A stretch of 39,864 bases of DNA, from assembly GCA_002840555.1 (NCBI GenBank), contig PHBJ01000020.1, forward strand, positions 1-39,864, written 5' to 3'. The position numbers and the translations under genes are program-made. Shown piece by piece: positions 24,082 to 30,934 of the stretch. Every line of letters begins with the position of its first letter. Within the stretch, counting starts at the first letter, position 1. The notes under the pieces were generated by a model that did no database searches, had not been told where the DNA came from, and saw only the letters and a program-made list of their open reading frames with translations. This DNA comes from Deltaproteobacteria bacterium HGW-Deltaproteobacteria-13 (GTDB lineage: Bacteria; Desulfobacterota; Syntrophia; Syntrophales; Smithellaceae).

Positions 24082-25176
24082 ATTTTTAGTATATTCCCCG
24101 AAGGCGATCGTCAACAGACTTTAAGAATCAAAAGGTTTTTCATAGCTTTTTCATCGTATGTTCTGATTTGCTCTCTGGTCATCTTTGCTTTTAACCTGGG
24201 ATTAAGCCCGGTATCTTTCTCTGTCCTGGCTGCTTCTCAGACCGGTATTCTTGTCTGCAATATTTTAATATATGCCATGATCAGAACCGGATTTAACAAA
24301 AGATTTAAGGATCCGAGTCTGACACTTCTCCAGATTGTTATAGCTACTTTCTGGCTCATGGAAGTTTTGTATTACGCTGAGTCGGTCAGAGGCGCAGTGC
24401 TCCTTGATTTTCTGATTATTTTTATTTTAGGACTTTTCAAGTTTAATGTACGGGAATTTCTTTTCTTGTCTTTTTTTACCGTTGCCGGTTACGCGATGGT
24501 CATATTACTGCTTTATAAAAACTATCCCGAATCCATCAATTTTAAAATGGAAATATTGAACATCGTGATTTTAGCAACGGTTCTTCCCTGGTTTTCGCTG
24601 GTCGGCGGATACATTACCAGGCTCAGAACCAAGGTTGTCAGATCCCTTTCTATCATCAAAGAAAGTGAACAAAGATATCAGGAGTTGAGTATAATGGACG
24701 ATCTTACTCAGCTTTACAATTCCAGGCATTTTTACGCTCAGCTTGAAAAGGAAATTGAGCGGTCCAATCGTTATAATCAACCATTGACCCTTCTGATGCT
24801 GGATCTCGACAGATTCAAGACATTCAACGACACATACGGACATATTGAAGGGGACTGTGTATTATCTCGATTAGGTCAGGTCATCAAACGATGCCTGCGT
24901 GATCCCGATTCCGCCTATCGCTATGGCGGCGAGGAATTTACAATTATGCTGCCGATGACAACAAGCGAGAAGGGAATGATAACAGCGAACAGAATACAGA
25001 CGGAATTCAGAAAAGAGTCCTTTATCCCTGTGCCGGGTCAAGAGGTCTTTGTGACAATGAGCATAGGCCTTTTGCAGTACAAACCTAATGAAGAGATGAG
25101 AGCGTTTGTTCATAGAGTAGACCAGCTCATGTACCAGGCAAAGCAGCAAGGTCGGGACAGGATTTGCTCTGAATGA
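24082..25176 (+). CDS. Membrane-bound diguanylate cyclase (GGDEF domain), apparent ATT start
   Basis: 364 residues if translation begins at the ATT at 24082, seven bases after an AAGGAG. The frame is then open through EGDRQQTLRIKRFF and about six hydrophobic helices. The first canonical start is the ATG at 24277, which would cut off the first two helices, has no good ribosome binding site and would remove the GDRQQTLRIKRFF opening that I associate with this cyclase family. No in-frame ATG, GTG or TTG lies between the in-frame TAA at 24076 and 24277. The C-terminal GGDEF domain has MDDLTQLYNSRHFY, DLDRFKTFNDTYGH, the active-site GGEEF and an RDPD five residues before it, a complete inhibitory I-site. 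Known: makes cyclic di-GMP with product feedback. The gene is bracketed by the long direct repeats. Confidence 0.88.
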   Translation: MFSIFPEGDRQQTLRIKRFFIAFSSYVLICSLVIFAFNLGLSPVSFSVLAASQTGILVCNILIYAMIRTGFNKRFKDPSLTLLQIVIATFWLMEVLYYAESVRGAVLLDFLIIFILGLFKFNVREFLFLSFFTVAGYAMVILLLYKNYPESINFKMEILNIVILATVLPWFSLVGGYITRLRTKVVRSLSIIKESEQRYQELSIMDDLTQLYNSRHFYAQLEKEIERSNRYNQPLTLLMLDLDRFKTFNDTYGHIEGDCVLSRLGQVIKRCLRDPDSAYRYGGEEFTIMLPMTTSEKGMITANRIQTEFRKESFIPVPGQEVFVTMSIGLLQYKPNEEMRAFVHRVDQLMYQAKQQGRDRICSE

Positions 25177-25281
25177 TAACGTTATGAACCATTCAAATAG
25201 TAATTCTCAATTCTCATAATTTCTTTCAGATTTTATATTTAAAAAAGCAGTTAACAAGGTTAACAAAAAAACAAGTTGGTA

Positions 25282-25383
25282 TTATTTGCCGAAAATTAAA
25301 TATGTGTAAGTACCACCGAAAGAAATACCGGCAAGGGCCGTGTAATGGATATTCGGTTCTTTTTTCTCTTCGGTGACAAATTC
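25282..25383 (-). pseudogene. C-terminal remnant of a chain-length-factor (ketosynthase-like) gene
   Basis: On the minus strand, 33 codons read EFVTEEKKEPNIHY then TALAGISFGGTYTYLIFGK and a TAA. This matches the end of the intact chain-length-factor gene whose stop is at 33765 (DFVIGRKKELDIHN then TALAGISFGGTYAYLIFGK). At nucleotide level about 72 of the last 78 bases agree. No start codon or upstream coding frame remains. The homology ends where the 38-bp direct repeat begins at 25384. It is the only feature besides the repeat in the 444-base gap between the cyclase and GT2 genes. Confidence 0.85.
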
Positions 25384-25449
25384 ACTTACTCCGTTAGAAA
25401 ACCTCCCCGTGCGAGATCATCATATTGGCTGTTTTGAATCACTTCCTCA
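25384..25449. repeat. Direct repeat copy B, abutting the ketosynthase remnant
   Basis: Bases 25384-25421 repeat 23844-23881 exactly, and 25421-25449 matches 23958-23986 with a few changes. This copy lacks the hairpin segment of copy A. The two copies are 1.54 kb apart and bracket the cyclase gene. Confidence 0.85.
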
Positions 25450-25620
25450 GCATTTTATCAGGGAGAGCATCATTCATTACATGGATCATTTCCTGAAAGG
25501 TTGTTTTTCTGATTCAGAGAGTCGATACAACATTTCAACTGGAAATGAATAAGCGACAAGGATATAAGTTTACTCCATATAAAAGAGCCGTAAAAAATAT
25601 TAAACAGTTTGGCTGATCCG

Positions 25621-26559
25621 ATGATGAATGTGAAAAATTATCACGACCCATGTCCTGCCGTCAGTATTATTGTGCCGGTTAGAAACGGCGAGAAGACTAT
25701 CGGGAAATTGCTGGATGCCCTGCAAAAGCTGGATTATCCTGAGGATAAAATGCAAGTCATCATTGTAGACAACGGCTCGCAGGATAATACAGGTGAAATG
25801 ATTAAAAAATATCCCGTTATTCTTGAACATGAAAATGAGAAAGTCAGCTCTTACGCGGCAAGGAATAAAGGATTGTCAATTGCTCACGGAGAAATAATCG
25901 CATTTACCGATGTCGACTGTATTCCTGAAAGAAGTTGGATAAGCAAGGGTGTGCTGGCACTGGATAATCAAAACGCAGATATGGCCGGCGGCAGAATTAA
26001 ATTTATTTTTTCAGGGCGTAAATCAGCGGCTGAGTGTTTTGATTCCTTAAATAATTTACGTAACGACAGATTTATACATTACAAACTTGGAGCTATCACC
26101 GCAAATTTATTTGTTAAGGCCGGCTTATTTGAGAAAATGGGTTTGTTTCAGGAGGTGACGTCCGGTGGTGATATAAACTGGACAGGCATGGCGCTGAATA
26201 ACGGTTTTTCGTTGATTTATGTTCCGGAAGCGATCGTGTATCATCCCGTGAGAAATTTTGTTGACTTGCTTTGGAAAAGTTGGTTTCGTGGAACAGGCCT
26301 GTTGTTAACACTTAAGCAAAGAAAATGGAGGTTTTTTAAAATACTATATTTAATTAATCGTTTGCTGATTCCTATTCCCAGCATTGTTGTTATTAAATCA
26401 CTTATCGGCGTAAAGGTTGATCCTGATATAAAGGGCAGGCGTCTGGCCATTTGGGGGATTTCTTATTTGAATCAGCTTTTTTCACTTGGCGGCCTAGTGT
26501 ATTCTATTTATCGGAATATTTCCGACAGCTGTAGATCAGCAAAGAAAAATCAAGCTTAA
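25621..26559 (+). CDS. Family 2 glycosyltransferase with C-terminal hydrophobic segments
   Basis: 312 residues from the ATG at 25621 (ATGATG; a TTG at 25609 is also in frame). No clear ribosome binding site is visible. The GT-A domain shows VSIIVPVRNGEKTIGKLL, VIIVDNGSQDNT, ARNKGLSIAHGEIIAFTDVDC with the D-x-D metal site, and SGGDINWTGMAL. The last 90 residues contain two hydrophobic stretches (ILYLINRLLIPIPSIVVI and ISYLNQLFSLGGLVYSI), suggesting membrane association. Known: inverting sugar transfer in polysaccharide or glycolipid synthesis. It opens a plus-strand run of three glycosyltransferases followed by the RiPP-like genes; the acceptor is unknown. Confidence 0.9.
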   Translation: MMNVKNYHDPCPAVSIIVPVRNGEKTIGKLLDALQKLDYPEDKMQVIIVDNGSQDNTGEMIKKYPVILEHENEKVSSYAARNKGLSIAHGEIIAFTDVDCIPERSWISKGVLALDNQNADMAGGRIKFIFSGRKSAAECFDSLNNLRNDRFIHYKLGAITANLFVKAGLFEKMGLFQEVTSGGDINWTGMALNNGFSLIYVPEAIVYHPVRNFVDLLWKSWFRGTGLLLTLKQRKWRFFKILYLINRLLIPIPSIVVIKSLIGVKVDPDIKGRRLAIWGISYLNQLFSLGGLVYSIYRNISDSCRSAKKNQA

Positions 26560-26617
26560 CATCAAAAAAAGTTTTTTGTTACAGAATCATATTGATAAAA
26601 AACGTGAGACAAACGGA

Positions 26618-27649
26618 ATGAAAAAAGATTTATTGGCGACTTTGGCGGACGGCAATTATATCGATCAGGCCAGACAGCTTTTTTCCAGTGTTTATTGGAA
26701 TGCCGGTTGGAAAGGCGATTACATGCTTCTGGCTTATAATATTCCTGAAAAAGATTTGATATGGTTCAGGGATAAGGGAATTCTGGTCAGAGAATGCGAA
26801 CCGATATTGACGGAGTCTAAAACCCGCATCGGCCATGCTCCGTTAACTACTCTTTCCAAGTTCTATCTGTTCACGCCTGAATTTAAGAAATGGAAAAACA
26901 TTGTATTTCTTGACGGGGATATCATTGTCAGAGGGGCTCTGGATTCACTCACTGACGTGGAAGGATTTGCAGCGGTAAGAATTTTAAATATATTTCTGAC
27001 TAAGCTGAAAGGGCAATTTTGCAATCGCAATAATCTCAATAAGCATCTGTTTGAAAAACTCGAAGGCCAATGTGACTTGAGCCGCCCCGCGTTTAATTCT
27101 GGTGTGATGGCTTTTAACTCGGATATTATATCTGAAGATGATTTTCAGAATCTTAAAAATATAGTCTTTAATTTTAAAGACATTCTTCATATATCGGAAG
27201 AAACCGTTCTGAACATATATTTTTATAACAGGTGGCAGGGGTTGTCCCAGGTTTATAATGTCTGTCCCGGTTATGAGCTTTATCTTTCCGGCTGCGGCCC
27301 CGGTAATTTGAAAGCAATTATTTCCCACACCTACTCCAATTTTCCCGGAGGCAAGCCCTGGAGGTTGACCAGTCCCCTGTATCCCGAATGGAAATCGAAT
27401 CTGGACAGGGCCGATATGATTGATACCGCAACCCCAAGGGAGTCTGCAAAGATATTGAGCAAACGGGAAGAGGAAGAATATGATTCTTATTTGAAGAATC
27501 TGCAAAAACGTCATTTCCATAAATTTTACGGCTATAAAATACGCTATTTTTACACCTATAATCATTACAGACTGAGCGCGGGCGCGTATCTCAGAAAAAA
27601 TTATCCGCGGATCAATAAACTGCAAAGAAGGTTGAGGAATCTGGAATGA
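26618..27649 (+). CDS. Family 8-like glycosyltransferase
   Basis: 343 residues from the ATG at 26618. A TTG start at 26576 is also in frame, but the ATG fits the protein start MKKDLLATLADGNYIDQARQLFSS. GT8 landmarks are LTTLSKFYLFTP, NIVFLDGDIIVRGALDSL (DGD, metal binding), FNSGVMAFN, and SHTYSNFPGGKPW, the conserved H-x-x-G-x-x-K-P-W-like end. The C-terminus (about 280-343) is basic and tyrosine-rich. Known: retaining transfer of galactose, glucose or similar from UDP-sugars. It overlaps the next glycosyltransferase by four bases (ATGA), so they are translated together. Confidence 0.88.
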   Translation: MKKDLLATLADGNYIDQARQLFSSVYWNAGWKGDYMLLAYNIPEKDLIWFRDKGILVRECEPILTESKTRIGHAPLTTLSKFYLFTPEFKKWKNIVFLDGDIIVRGALDSLTDVEGFAAVRILNIFLTKLKGQFCNRNNLNKHLFEKLEGQCDLSRPAFNSGVMAFNSDIISEDDFQNLKNIVFNFKDILHISEETVLNIYFYNRWQGLSQVYNVCPGYELYLSGCGPGNLKAIISHTYSNFPGGKPWRLTSPLYPEWKSNLDRADMIDTATPRESAKILSKREEEEYDSYLKNLQKRHFHKFYGYKIRYFYTYNHYRLSAGAYLRKNYPRINKLQRRLRNLE

Positions 27650-28797
27650 AAAAGAACACGCCGGCGGAAGCTGCCGAAAGCGCCTCCCGGCCTGCCGGAC
27701 AGGAAATCGCGCGAAACGCCGTCTGCCTCTGCACCGACCGGAGAATGCTGATACCCGCGTTATTCGTTGCGTATTCGGTGAAGTCGCGCTCCGCCGCAGC
27801 GCATAAAAGCTTTGACGTTATAGTCTTCGCGGAGCCGCTGGAAGTGACGGATGTCCACAGGCGCTGGATGAAACAGCATGATATTCTTCTTTGCGAAGAC
27901 ATGAACATATCGCAAATGCGCGGCGTGGGTAAATTTCAGGAAAGGCTCAGCCCCGCAACCCTGATGAAACTGATGCTTGCCGGGCATCTCGCGGGTCGTT
28001 ACGAAAAAATCCTTTATCTGGACTGCGATCTGACCATACACGGCGACGTATCCGTTTTGTTTTCGCTGGATACCGCGCCGTTCGCGCTGGCGGCGGTTCC
28101 CTCGGGGCGTATTATGCTGGATTTAAGCCAGAAACAGCGCGAAGAGACAGAGAATCATTTTCATAACCTGGGAATGACCAGACCCTATCGCTTTTTTAAT
28201 ACAGGCGTCCTCTTAATAGACGTGGAAAGATGGAACAACGAAAAACCGGGCGAAAAAGCGCTGGAGTTCATCCGGCAAAATCCTGATCTCTGTTCGCTTC
28301 CCGATGAACACGCGCTCAACGCCGTTCTGGACGGAAGAATGGCTCAATTATCAACGGTATGGAATTGCGTGCCTCTTTCCCTGTGGCGCAAAGCGTCCGC
28401 CGGTCTTTATCATCCGGTTATTATTCACCATACAGGGGCTGTTAAACCGTGGCGCCGGTTTTGTTACGGCAGGGGTATTTTCTCCGACCGGTCGGCCTAT
28501 AAGATGTACAGGGATTTTCTGAAGGACTCGCCCTGGCCGAAGTGGCTCGACGAGCAGTGGACCCGGCGCGATCTGTATCTGAATATCAGGGGGGAAATCG
28601 GGAATATTCTGCGGCGATTGGGACTGCGGGGGAAATGGGAAGGCCCGTCGGCCGGACAGCGCCGGGAATATAAAAAAGCGGCCCGGCGGTTTTACGAAGA
28701 AGAGCGATTCGCGGATGTGGAGCAGGGGATAGTCCTGCGCGAAAAAGGCAGGCTTCGCGTCAGGGAAAGCAGCAGCCGGTCCGTAAAAAACAGTTGA
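27646..28797 (+). CDS. Family 8 glycosyltransferase (LgtC/glycogenin type)
   Basis: 383 residues. Motifs in order: NAVCLCTDRRMLIPALFVAYSV at the N-terminus, LMKLMLAGHL, YEKILYLDCDLTIHGDVSVLF with the D-x-D metal site, FFNTGVLLIDVERWN, SLPDEHALNAVL, and IIHHTGAVKPW. All fit GT8 retaining enzymes of the LgtC type. The C-terminal 90 residues are very basic, and may bind membrane or an anionic acceptor. Base composition is strikingly GC-rich compared with both flanking genes, so it may have a separate origin (inference). Its stop is followed immediately by the promoter of the RiPP-like genes. Confidence 0.92.
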   Translation: MKKNTPAEAAESASRPAGQEIARNAVCLCTDRRMLIPALFVAYSVKSRSAAAHKSFDVIVFAEPLEVTDVHRRWMKQHDILLCEDMNISQMRGVGKFQERLSPATLMKLMLAGHLAGRYEKILYLDCDLTIHGDVSVLFSLDTAPFALAAVPSGRIMLDLSQKQREETENHFHNLGMTRPYRFFNTGVLLIDVERWNNEKPGEKALEFIRQNPDLCSLPDEHALNAVLDGRMAQLSTVWNCVPLSLWRKASAGLYHPVIIHHTGAVKPWRRFCYGRGIFSDRSAYKMYRDFLKDSPWPKWLDEQWTRRDLYLNIRGEIGNILRRLGLRGKWEGPSAGQRREYKKAARRFYEEERFADVEQGIVLREKGRLRVRESSSRSVKNS

Positions 28798-28822
28798 CTT
28801 GAAAATTGAATTTCTCTATATT
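28794..28822 (+). promoter_or_regulatory. Sigma-70-type promoter of the RiPP-like operon
   Basis: The -35 TTGACT (28794-28799) and -10 TATATT (28817-28822) are separated by 17 bases. It starts inside the last codons of the GT8 gene and lies 38 bases before the precursor ATG, which has a strong AAGGAGG (28849-28855). This gives the precursor its own transcription start, probably at higher output than the glycosyltransferases. Confidence 0.75.
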
Positions 28823-28860
28823 TACGGAACTAGTGAATTATTATTTATAAGGAGGGGAAA

Positions 28861-29016
28861 ATGAAAAGAGATAAACAGTGGGAAAAACCGCAGGCCGATG
28901 TGATGAAAAGAAAAAGTACAAAGAAAGCCGCCGGTTCATCTAAAAGCCGCGATGCGCGTTTTGGCCTGGGACCTCTTGCTCCTCCGACGCCTCCATACAG
29001 AACCGATTTTGTATAG
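28861..29016 (+). CDS. Candidate RiPP precursor peptide (51 aa)
   Basis: A short frame with a near-ideal AAGGAGG and promoter. The N-terminal region is charged and carries W7-E-K-P10-Q-A-D-V14, which fits the aromatic-x-x-P-x-x-x-aliphatic leader motif bound by PqqD-like recognition elements (YxxPxxxL in lasso peptide leaders). The middle is Lys/Ser-rich (RKSTKKAAGSSKSRDAR). The C-terminal part is quite different: FGLGPLAPP followed by TPPYRTDFV, rich in Gly and Pro with one Tyr and one Phe. The peptide is directly followed by a PqqD-like gene and a radical SAM gene. There is no cysteine, so sactipeptide thioethers are excluded; a modification at Tyr, Pro, Arg or Asp, or cleavage, is possible. 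I do not recognise a described precursor family. The frame could be called too short for automatic annotation. Confidence 0.75.
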   Translation: MKRDKQWEKPQADVMKRKSTKKAAGSSKSRDARFGLGPLAPPTPPYRTDFV

Positions 29017-29095
29017 TAAATTCTGAAAAATCGATTCCATCATCTTAATATTCCATTAAGATCGGAACCAGCAGGTTTTTATTCAGGTAAATTTT

Positions 29096-29416
29096 ATGAA
29101 AAAAAATATCAACCCGGATGCCGTATACGCGGCATCCGATTCTGTAGTGGTGCGTTTGGTCGAGAATCAGATTGTTCTCTTATCCATTGATCCCGGTGAA
29201 TCCGGCGGCGACGAAGCGGACAATGAACCGTACTTTCTCAACACAACAGGCCGGATTATCTGGCGGAAGATGGACGGACGCAAAAACCTAAAGGATGTAG
29301 TGAAGGTTCTGTCCGCCGAGTTCAGGACTCCGGCAAAAGTTATCGAAAAGGACGTTGCCGCGTTTGTGGAGAAACTGGTTGAAAGAAAATTTCTTGTCAT
29401 GGTTTCAGAGAGTTGA
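29096..29416 (+). CDS. PqqD-like RiPP recognition element protein
   Basis: 106 residues with the PqqD fold pattern: a beta-hairpin region (VYAASDSVVVRLVENQIVLLSID), then YFLNTTGRIIWRKMDGRKNLKDVVKVLSAEF with the conserved L-N-x-T-G-x-x-I-W motif, and a C-terminal helix D-V-x-x-F-V-E-x-L-V-E-R-x-F-L. Known: PqqD and other RRE domains bind the leader peptide and deliver the precursor to the modifying enzyme. It sits between the precursor and the radical SAM gene, with only six bases before the latter. AGG lies about eight bases before the ATG. This is the strongest sign that the small upstream frame is a precursor. Confidence 0.92.
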   Translation: MKKNINPDAVYAASDSVVVRLVENQIVLLSIDPGESGGDEADNEPYFLNTTGRIIWRKMDGRKNLKDVVKVLSAEFRTPAKVIEKDVAAFVEKLVERKFLVMVSES

Positions 29417-29422
29417 TTTATC

Positions 29423-30904
29423 ATGCCGTACGATAAAGTAATCAAAGATTCCGATATTGAGTACATACGGGAACAAACCGGCTGGGCCTATCAGGACATG
29501 AAATGGCTCTCGAAGGAAGAGGCGGTAAAAGCCGGCAGCGAAAGGAACGCATTACTGCAATCCGTATCCGGCAGAGTCATAAAACATTTCAATGAAAGCA
29601 AAATATCGACAGGGCCATTGTCCCCCGGATGCATGACCTGCGGGAAAGGCACGTGGTCGTGCATTTTCATAGGTTCGCTTTGCACGGCAAACTGTTTCTA
29701 CTGTCCCCAGGACAGAAAACAAAAAAAGGATGAACCGCCCAACGAATCGGGGCTCATTTTCAATGATCCGGACGACTATGTGGATTATCTGGAAAAATTC
29801 AAATTCAAAGGGGTGAGTTTTTCCGGGGGAGAACCTTTCCTTAAGTTTAAGGAAGTGCTCGCCTTCATCAAGAAAATCAGGAAACGGCTGGGCAGGGGAA
29901 TCTATATTTGGGTTTACACAAACGGCGACCTGGTTGATGAAAAGAAGTTAAAAGCCCTGAAGCAGGCCGGTCTTAACGAAATACGGTTCGATATCGCAGC
30001 CAGAAAATACAGCCTGAAGGCTGCGAAAATGGCAGCAGGCATTATCGACAGGGTGACGGTCGAGATTCCCGCCGTTCCGGAAGATTATGAAATACTGAAA
30101 AAATGCCTGCCGAAAATGAAAGCGATGGGCGTGGCGCATTTGAATCTGCATCAGTTAAACGCCACCGAGCAATGTTTCAGGCCGTTTATCGATCACGGAT
30201 ACACTTTTTTGCACCAGCCCAACATAGCCGTTCTGGAATCGGAGATGACCGCGCTCAGGATTGTTAAAGACGTTCTGGATAACAATATCGGATTATCCGT
30301 CAACTACTGCACTCCGGTCTATAAACACAGATTTCAGAAGAAAGCCTACCGGAAAAGATTCCAGCCGTATATCAAAGAAAAATACGAGGATCTGACGGAA
30401 TCGGAATTTATCAGGCGGCTGTCCGTTCAGGATAAACCGGCAAATTTAAAGGAAATCGTCCGCGCGTTTCAGAAAAGCAAATGCGATGGCGGACTTTGGT
30501 TTTTTGACGAAAGAGAAAATAAACTGTTTTTTCATCCTTCGCTTCTGGATAAGATTGATTCCGGCAGGCATAACCTGATTGTAAACTATTACACGCCGAT
30601 GCTGACGACGGTTCCCGGAAAAGAGGATGAGGGTGTCAAAGAAGTCGTGCTCAACGCCCGACGGAAATTTATGGTTGAAAGAAATCTTTTGCACGAACTG
30701 ACGATAGATAATCCCGCGGCGGTAAAGTTCTTTCAGGAGCTGTTCATTGAAAAAAAGAACGAAAGGGATGTCCTCAAAAGATTTTACAGCGACTATGATC
30801 TGAAAACAAAAGCCGATGTCAATGAGATGATGAATGAAAAAGACAATATATGTTATTTAAAAACATGGGAATTTGTCGGCAGCGGACTTTACGAAATTTA
30901 CTGA
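29423..30904 (+). CDS. Radical SAM enzyme, candidate RiPP maturase
   Basis: 493 residues. The cluster-binding motif is C87-x3-C91-x2-C94 in SLCTANCFYCPQD. Three further cysteines, C70, C73 and C80 (PGCMTCGKGTWSC), precede it and may bind a second cluster or metal. The SAM-binding glycine motif is FSGGEPFLKF, and WVYTNGDL and LNEIRFDIAA follow. VTVEIPAVPEDYEIL, HLNLHQLNATEQ, VLESEMTALRIV and SVNYCTPVYKHRFQ characterise a radical SAM family that I recall from anaerobes but cannot tie to a reaction. No classical SPASM domain with seven cysteines is visible at the C-terminus. Context (precursor and PqqD-like genes directly upstream, same strand) makes it the likely peptide-modifying enzyme. It may instead be a conserved housekeeping-type radical SAM protein that has acquired these neighbours. 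Confidence 0.85.
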   Translation: MPYDKVIKDSDIEYIREQTGWAYQDMKWLSKEEAVKAGSERNALLQSVSGRVIKHFNESKISTGPLSPGCMTCGKGTWSCIFIGSLCTANCFYCPQDRKQKKDEPPNESGLIFNDPDDYVDYLEKFKFKGVSFSGGEPFLKFKEVLAFIKKIRKRLGRGIYIWVYTNGDLVDEKKLKALKQAGLNEIRFDIAARKYSLKAAKMAAGIIDRVTVEIPAVPEDYEILKKCLPKMKAMGVAHLNLHQLNATEQCFRPFIDHGYTFLHQPNIAVLESEMTALRIVKDVLDNNIGLSVNYCTPVYKHRFQKKAYRKRFQPYIKEKYEDLTESEFIRRLSVQDKPANLKEIVRAFQKSKCDGGLWFFDERENKLFFHPSLLDKIDSGRHNLIVNYYTPMLTTVPGKEDEGVKEVVLNARRKFMVERNLLHELTIDNPAAVKFFQELFIEKKNERDVLKRFYSDYDLKTKADVNEMMNEKDNICYLKTWEFVGSGLYEIY

Positions 30905-30934
30905 TAGCATAGCAGCGCCCGATATAGCTTCTAT

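Noticed and set aside
26984-27625. 213-codon minus-strand ORF
   Set aside because: Shadow of the first GT8 gene, whose DGD and H-x-x-G motifs are intact on the other strand.
28861-29016. Sactipeptide or lanthipeptide precursor
   Set aside because: The 51-residue peptide has no cysteine, so thioether chemistry is excluded.
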